From contig NZ_PVTX01000010.1 in the NCBI RefSeq assembly GCF_003003075.1, positions 1 through 64,000 on the forward strand: a DNA stretch of 64,000 bases. Direction: 5' to 3'. Source of the DNA: Isoptericola halotolerans (GTDB taxonomy: Bacteria; Actinomycetota; Actinomycetes; Actinomycetales; Cellulomonadaceae). Positions 60,131 through 64,000 of the stretch are shown here, in pieces; the stretch's first letter is position 1, and each line of letters starts with the position of its first letter. The notes under the pieces are model-generated. The model had not been told where the DNA came from. It ran no database searches and saw only the letters and a list, made by a program, of their open reading frames with translations. The position numbers and the translations under genes are program-made.

Positions 60131-60211
60131 GGCACGGGCGTCGCGCGCGCCCACGCCGGGACGCCCTCAGGCACCGGCAGCCGCAAACATCCCGTTCGAA
60201 AGGACCACTTC

Positions 60212-62002
60212 GTGCTCCGCACCCACACGGCCGGCTCACTGCGGGCCGAGCACATCGGCCAGACCGTCACCCTCACGGGTTGGGTCGATCGCCGCCGGGA
60301 CCACGGAGGAGTGGCCTTCATCGACCTGCGCGACGCCTCCGGCATCGCCCAGGTCGTCATCCGCGACGAGGCCGTGGCGCACCCCCTGCGCGCCGAGTTC
60401 GTCCTGCAGGTCACCGGCGAGGTCTCCCGCCGCCCCGAGGGCAACGCGAACGACAACCTCGCCACGGGCGAGGTCGAGGTCATCGCCGCCGAGGTCGTGG
60501 TCCTCAACGAGTCCGCGCCGCTGCCCTTCCAGGTCTCGACGGCGCTGGCCGAGACCGAGCAGATCGGCGAGGAGGCCCGCCTCGCGCACCGCTACCTCGA
60601 CATGCGCCGTCCCGGGCCCGCCGCCGCGCTGCGCCTGCGCTCGCGGGTCAACCAGGCCGCCCGCCGGGTCCTGGACGGCCACGAGTTCGTCGAGGTCGAG
60701 ACGCCGACGCTCACCCGGTCCACGCCCGAGGGCGCTCGCGACTTCCTCGTGCCGGCCCGCCTCGCGCCCGGCTCCTGGTACGCGCTGCCGCAGTCGCCGC
60801 AGCTGTTCAAGCAGCTCCTCATGGTCGGTGGCGTCGAGCGCTACTACCAGATCGCCCGCTGCTACCGCGACGAGGACTTCCGCGCCGACCGCCAGCCGGA
60901 GTTCACCCAGCTCGACGTCGAGATGAGCTTCGTCGACCAGGACGACGTCATCGCGCTGACGGAGGAGCTTCTCGTCGCGCTGTGGCAGCTCGTCGACGTC
61001 CAGGTGCCCACACCGATCGAGCGCATCACCTACGCCGACGCGATGCGCCTCTACGGCACCGACAAGCCGGACCTGCGGTTCGCCAACCCGCTCGTCGAGC
61101 TCACCGACTACTTCGCCGAGACGCCCTTCCGCGTGTTCCAGAACGAGTACGTCGGCGCCGTCGTGATGCACGGTGGCGCCTCGCAGCCACGGCGCCAGTT
61201 CGACGCGTGGCAGGACTGGGCCAAGCAGCGCGGCGCTCGCGGCCTCGCGTACGTGACGTTCGCCGAGGACGGCACGCTCGGCGGCCCCGTCGCGAAGAAC
61301 CTCTCCGACGCCGAGCGGGCCGGCCTGGCCGAGGCGACCGGCGCGCAGCCCGGTGACGCCGTGTTCTTCGCGGCCGGCAAGACGACGGACTCCCGCGCTC
61401 TGCTCGGCGCCGCCCGCGTCGAGATCGCCGAGCGGACCGGCCAGGTCGACGACGACGCCTGGTCCTTCGTGTGGGTCGTCGACGCCCCGCTGTTCAAGCC
61501 CACCGGGGAGGCCGCCGCCGAGGGGGACGTGACGCTGGGCGACTCCGCCTGGACGGCGGTGCACCACGCGTTCACGTCGCCGAAGCCGGAGTGGCTCGAC
61601 CGCTTCGAGTCGGACCCGGGCGAGGCGCTGGCCTACGCCTACGACATCGTCTGCAACGGCAACGAGATCGGTGGTGGGTCGATCCGTATCCACCAGCGCG
61701 ACGTGCAGGAGCGGGTCTTCGACGTCATGGGCATCGGTCCGGAGGAGGCCCAGGAGAAGTTCGGGTTCCTCCTCGACGCGTTCAAGTTCGGCGCGCCGCC
61801 GCACGGCGGGATCGCCTTCGGCTGGGACCGCATCGTGGCGCTGCTCACGAAGTCGCCCTCGATCCGCGACGTCATCGCCTTCCCGAAGTCGGGCGGCGGC
61901 TACGACCCGCTGACCAAGGCGCCCGCGCCGATCTCGCCGGAGCAGCGCAAGGAGGCCGGCGTCGACGCGGAGCCGGAGAAGAAGGGCGAGCAGGACGCCT
62001 GA
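60212..62002 (+). CDS. aspS: Aspartyl-tRNA synthetase
   Basis: A bacterial-type class II synthetase of 596 aa. An N-terminal OB anticodon-binding domain ([20 protein letters not shown]) is followed by the catalytic domain with motif 1 ([20 protein letters not shown]), motif 2 ([20 protein letters not shown] then [10 protein letters not shown]), the GAD insertion (residues about 290-420) and motif 3 ([15 protein letters not shown]). It charges tRNA-Asp, and perhaps tRNA-Asn; discrimination cannot be read directly. GTG 60212. Confidence 0.97.
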   Translation: MLRTHTAGSLRAEHIGQTVTLTGWVDRRRDHGGVAFIDLRDASGIAQVVIRDEAVAHPLRAEFVLQVTGEVSRRPEGNANDNLATGEVEVIAAEVVVLNESAPLPFQVSTALAETEQIGEEARLAHRYLDMRRPGPAAALRLRSRVNQAARRVLDGHEFVEVETPTLTRSTPEGARDFLVPARLAPGSWYALPQSPQLFKQLLMVGGVERYYQIARCYRDEDFRADRQPEFTQLDVEMSFVDQDDVIALTEELLVALWQLVDVQVPTPIERITYADAMRLYGTDKPDLRFANPLVELTDYFAETPFRVFQNEYVGAVVMHGGASQPRRQFDAWQDWAKQRGARGLAYVTFAEDGTLGGPVAKNLSDAERAGLAEATGAQPGDAVFFAAGKTTDSRALLGAARVEIAERTGQVDDDAWSFVWVVDAPLFKPTGEAAAEGDVTLGDSAWTAVHHAFTSPKPEWLDRFESDPGEALAYAYDIVCNGNEIGGGSIRIHQRDVQERVFDVMGIGPEEAQEKFGFLLDAFKFGAPPHGGIAFGWDRIVALLTKSPSIRDVIAFPKSGGGYDPLTKAPAPISPEQRKEAGVDAEPEKKGEQDA

Positions 62003-62011
62003 CGCTCGTCA

Positions 62012-62045
62012 GGGCGGGCCGGCAGCGTGCGCAGCCGGTCCGCCC
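62012..62045 (+). terminator. Hairpin after aspS
   Basis: GGGCGGGCCGGC (62012-62023) pairs with GCCGGTCCGCCC (62034-62045) with one G-T wobble, 9 bases after the aspS stop. It lacks a U-tract, so termination is likely but not certain. Confidence 0.55.
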
Positions 62046-62138
62046 GGCGGCTCGGGCCGGCCCTGCCGCGACCGGAGGGGAGCGGTTCGTCACAGCGCGG
62101 GACCGGTGGGACGGGCCCGCGGTGTGGGTGGCCGTCCG

Positions 62139-62144
62139 TAGGCT
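62139..62144 (+). promoter_or_regulatory. -10 box (TAGGCT) for rarA
   Basis: TAGGCT is followed by GGGGAGC (7 bases) and ATG 62152. GGGGAG is too close to the ATG to be a good ribosome binding site, so a leaderless start is favoured. Confidence 0.45.
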
Positions 62145-62151
62145 GGGGAGC

Positions 62152-63567
62152 ATGGACCTGTTCGACACCGCGATCACCGGTCAGCACGGCACCCCGGTGA
62201 CGACGCGGCCGGGTCCGGGCGCACCGCTCGCGGTCCGCATGCGCCCCTCCGCACTCGACGAGGTGACGGGCCAGTCCCACCTGCTCGTGCCCGGCTCGCC
62301 GCTGCGCCGCCTGGTCGAGCCCGCCGACGAGTCGGCTCGTCGGGCCGCGCCGGGCTCCGTGATCCTGTGGGGCCCGCCCGGGGTGGGCAAGACGACGCTC
62401 GCCTACCTGGTGGCCACCAGCTCCGGCCGCCGTTTCGTGGAGCTCTCCGCCGTGACCGCGGGCGTCAAGGACGTCCGTCAGGTCATCGAGGACGCCCGCC
62501 GCCGGCTGGCCACGGGCGGCGAGGAGACGGTCCTGTTCATCGACGAGGTGCACCGGTTCTCCAAGACGCAGCAGGACGCCCTGCTGCCCAGCGTGGAGAA
62601 CCGGTGGGTGACCCTCGTGGCGGCCACGACCGAGAACCCGTCGTTCTCCGTCAACTCCCCGCTGCTCAGCCGGTCCCTGCTGCTGACCCTCAAGCCGCTC
62701 GGGGCCGAGGACGTGCGGGCGCTCGTGCGGCGTGCCGTCACCGACGAGCGTGGCCTGGGTGGCGCCGTCGTCCTCGCCGACGACGCCGAGGACCAGCTGG
62801 TGCGGATGGCCGGCGGCGACGCCCGCAAGGCGCTGACGGTCCTGGAGGCGGCGGCCGGTGCCGTGCTGAGCGACGTACCGGACGACGGCGCGCCGGACCC
62901 CGGTGCAGCGGTCACGGTGGACCTCGCCGCGGTCGAGCGGGCCGTCGACGTCGCGGCGGTGCGCTACGACCGCGACGGCGACCAGCACTACGACGTCGTC
63001 TCCGCGTTCATCAAGTCGATCCGTGGCTCCGACGTCGATGCCGCCCTGCACTACCTGGCGCGGATGATCGCGGCGGGGGAGGACCCGCGGTTCATCGCGC
63101 GGCGCCTCGTGATCTCGGCCGCGGAGGACGTCGGCATGGCGGACCCGTCCGCGCTGCAGACGGCCGTCGCGGCGGCGCAGGCCGTGCAGCTCATCGGGAT
63201 GCCGGAGGGGCGGATCGTCCTTGCCGAGGCCGTGGTGCACCTGGCGTCCGCGCCGAAGTCGAACCGGGCGTACGCCGGGATCGGTGCGGCGCTGGAGGAC
63301 GTGCGCGCCGGTCGGGTCGGCGTCGTCCCCGCGCACCTGCGGGACGCCCACTACGCCGGCGCGGAGACGATCGGGCACGGGAAGGGCTACGTCTACTCGC
63401 ACGACCAGCCGCACGGCGTCGCCGCGCAGCAGTACCTGCCCGACGAGCTCGTCGGGCGGCGCTACTACGAGCCGACCGATCGTGGGTACGAACGGCAGAT
63501 CGCCGAACGTCTCGAGCGGGTCCGCGCGCTGCTCTCGGGCGAGCAGGGCGAGCAGGGCGTGAGGTAG
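62152..63567 (+). CDS. rarA: Replication-associated recombination protein RarA (AAA+ ATPase)
   Basis: A clamp-loader-like AAA+ protein of 471 aa that works at stalled replication forks. Walker A is [12 protein letters not shown], Walker B is [20 protein letters not shown], sensor 1 is [20 protein letters not shown]. The C-terminal part ([40 protein letters not shown]) is the tetramerisation domain of the MgsA/RarA family. It sits between aspS and rpsD, as in other actinobacteria. Its TAG stop is part of the next -10 box. Confidence 0.95.
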   Translation: MDLFDTAITGQHGTPVTTRPGPGAPLAVRMRPSALDEVTGQSHLLVPGSPLRRLVEPADESARRAAPGSVILWGPPGVGKTTLAYLVATSSGRRFVELSAVTAGVKDVRQVIEDARRRLATGGEETVLFIDEVHRFSKTQQDALLPSVENRWVTLVAATTENPSFSVNSPLLSRSLLLTLKPLGAEDVRALVRRAVTDERGLGGAVVLADDAEDQLVRMAGGDARKALTVLEAAAGAVLSDVPDDGAPDPGAAVTVDLAAVERAVDVAAVRYDRDGDQHYDVVSAFIKSIRGSDVDAALHYLARMIAAGEDPRFIARRLVISAAEDVGMADPSALQTAVAAAQAVQLIGMPEGRIVLAEAVVHLASAPKSNRAYAGIGAALEDVRAGRVGVVPAHLRDAHYAGAETIGHGKGYVYSHDQPHGVAAQQYLPDELVGRRYYEPTDRGYERQIAERLERVRALLSGEQGEQGVR

Positions 63568-63570
63568 GAT
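63565..63570 (+). promoter_or_regulatory. -10 box (TAGGAT) for rpsD
   Basis: TAGGAT overlaps the rarA stop codon (63565-63567). Transcription from about 63577 gives a leader of about 145 bases before rpsD. Confidence 0.45.
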
Positions 63571-63577
63571 GGTGGGG

Positions 63578-63721
63578 TTGCCCTCGCGGGCGACCGCCTG
63601 GGACCTCGGCCCTGCGAGCATCTCGCTCCGACGGCTGGTCCCGCACCCGACCCCCTCGGCCTCGCGGCCGGGTGCGCCTCGGGTGTGACCTCACCATCCC
63701 ACGACAGGACAGGAAGCAACC
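63578..63721 (+). promoter_or_regulatory. Long structured rpsD leader
   Basis: This GC-rich leader contains GCACCCG (63643-63649) pairing with CGGGTGC (63669-63675), with an inner GGCC-TCGC-GGCC hairpin (63658-63669). Ribosomal protein S4 commonly controls its own mRNA through the 5' leader in other bacteria. Whether this leader binds S4 is an inference; it does not match a class I recognise. Confidence 0.35.
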
Positions 63722-64000
63722 GTGACTGCTGTCACCAAGTCGCGCCGCCAGGTGCGCCTCAGCCGCAAGCTCGGCATCCCGCTGACCCCGAAGGCCGTCA
63801 AGCACTTCGAGAAGCGCCCCTACCCCCCGGGCGAGCACGGCCGTGCCCGCCGCCGCACCGAGTCGGACTACGCGGTGCGTCTTCGCGAGAAGCAGCGTCT
63901 GCGTGCGCAGTACGCGCTCCGCGAGAAGCAGCTCCTCAAGGTCTACGAGGTCGCCCGCAAGCACCCCGGCCTGACCGGTGAGGTCATGGTCGAGGACCTC
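63722..64000 (+). CDS. rpsD: 30S ribosomal protein S4 (5' part)
   Basis: The first 93 codons of rpsD, cut by the window end. The visible part (KSRRQVRLSRKLGIPLTPKA, YPPGEHGRARRRTESDYAV, LREKQRLRAQYALREKQLLK) is S4, which binds 16S rRNA early in small-subunit assembly. The N-terminal zinc Cys found in some S4 versions are absent, so it is the zinc-free form. GTG 63722 follows AGGAAG. The long leader may be regulatory. Confidence 0.95.
   Translation, partial: MTAVTKSRRQVRLSRKLGIPLTPKAVKHFEKRPYPPGEHGRARRRTESDYAVRLREKQRLRAQYALREKQLLKVYEVARKHPGLTGEVMVEDL

Noticed and set aside
1-64000. CRISPR arrays, insertion sequences, rRNA operons or prophage structural genes
   Set aside because: No regularly spaced repeats, transposase or integrase frames, rRNA motifs or phage head/tail genes were seen on either strand.

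Overview
The window is chromosomal DNA of a high-GC actinobacterium. Almost every gene has G or C in third codon positions, GTG and TTG starts are frequent, and genes often overlap by 4 bases (GTGA/ATGA). The gene order thrS - Ap4A phosphorylase - pgsA - PIM acyltransferase - pimA - pdxS ... pdxT - yebC - ruvCAB - yajC - secDF - apt - rel - ppiA-like/MBL - hisS - aspS - rarA - rpsD is that of Actinomycetota. The surface-protein content suits Micrococcales (Cellulomonas/Promicromonosporaceae-like). That rank is an inference and no species is claimed.

Layout. (1) 1-4889 looks like the right end of an integrated element. It carries an unknown gene, a TetR regulator divergent from a zinc-independent oxidoreductase, and a CGNR zinc-finger regulator divergent from an alpha/beta hydrolase. 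It ends at a 3' fragment of a tRNA-Val gene (4850-4889), the usual trace of tRNA-targeted integration. (2) 4958-8780 (minus strand) is a succinate dehydrogenase operon of the mycobacterial Sdh1 type (small ORF, sdhC, sdhA, sdhB). (3) 9032-21793 is a surface-protein locus: a 3095-residue sortase-anchored repeat protein, a hexapeptide-repeat protein, an ECF sigma factor with a zinc anti-sigma factor, a class F-type sortase and a DUF4397 protein. (4) 21934-25803 holds small stress-type proteins, a ClC channel, a DinB-like protein and a family 5 uracil-DNA glycosylase. (5) 25972-33625 is the thrS/phosphatidylinositol-mannoside/pdxS/Nudix run. (6) 33725-37322 is an accessory insertion between pdxS and pdxT: a SipW-type signal peptidase, its probable secreted substrates, an LPxTG protein and a CPBP membrane protease. 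(7) 37514-47901 is the conserved pdxT-yebC-ruvCAB-yajC-secDF-apt-rel block. (8) 47943-51472 carries an ATP-dependent DNA ligase and a LigD-type polymerase. (9) 51594-64000 holds DUF349, cyclophilin, MBL hydrolase, hisS, a permuted NlpC/P60-like protein, an intein-split radical SAM protein, aspS, rarA and the start of rpsD.

How genes work together. pgsA, the acyltransferase and pimA make the first phosphatidylinositol mannosides. pdxS and pdxT form the PLP synthase. ruvC, ruvA and ruvB process Holliday junctions. yajC, secD and secF support protein export. The sigma/anti-sigma pair, sortase and giant LPRTG protein could form one regulated cell-surface unit, and the SipW cluster a second one.

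Most notable observations: the tRNA-Val att scar; a 9.3-kb surface-protein gene with 11 tandem domains and a higher-order block duplication; a 168-residue mini-intein placed exactly at a [4Fe-4S] cysteine; and at least eleven genes whose start codon lies 6-7 nt after an ANNNT -10 box, consistent with leaderless transcription.
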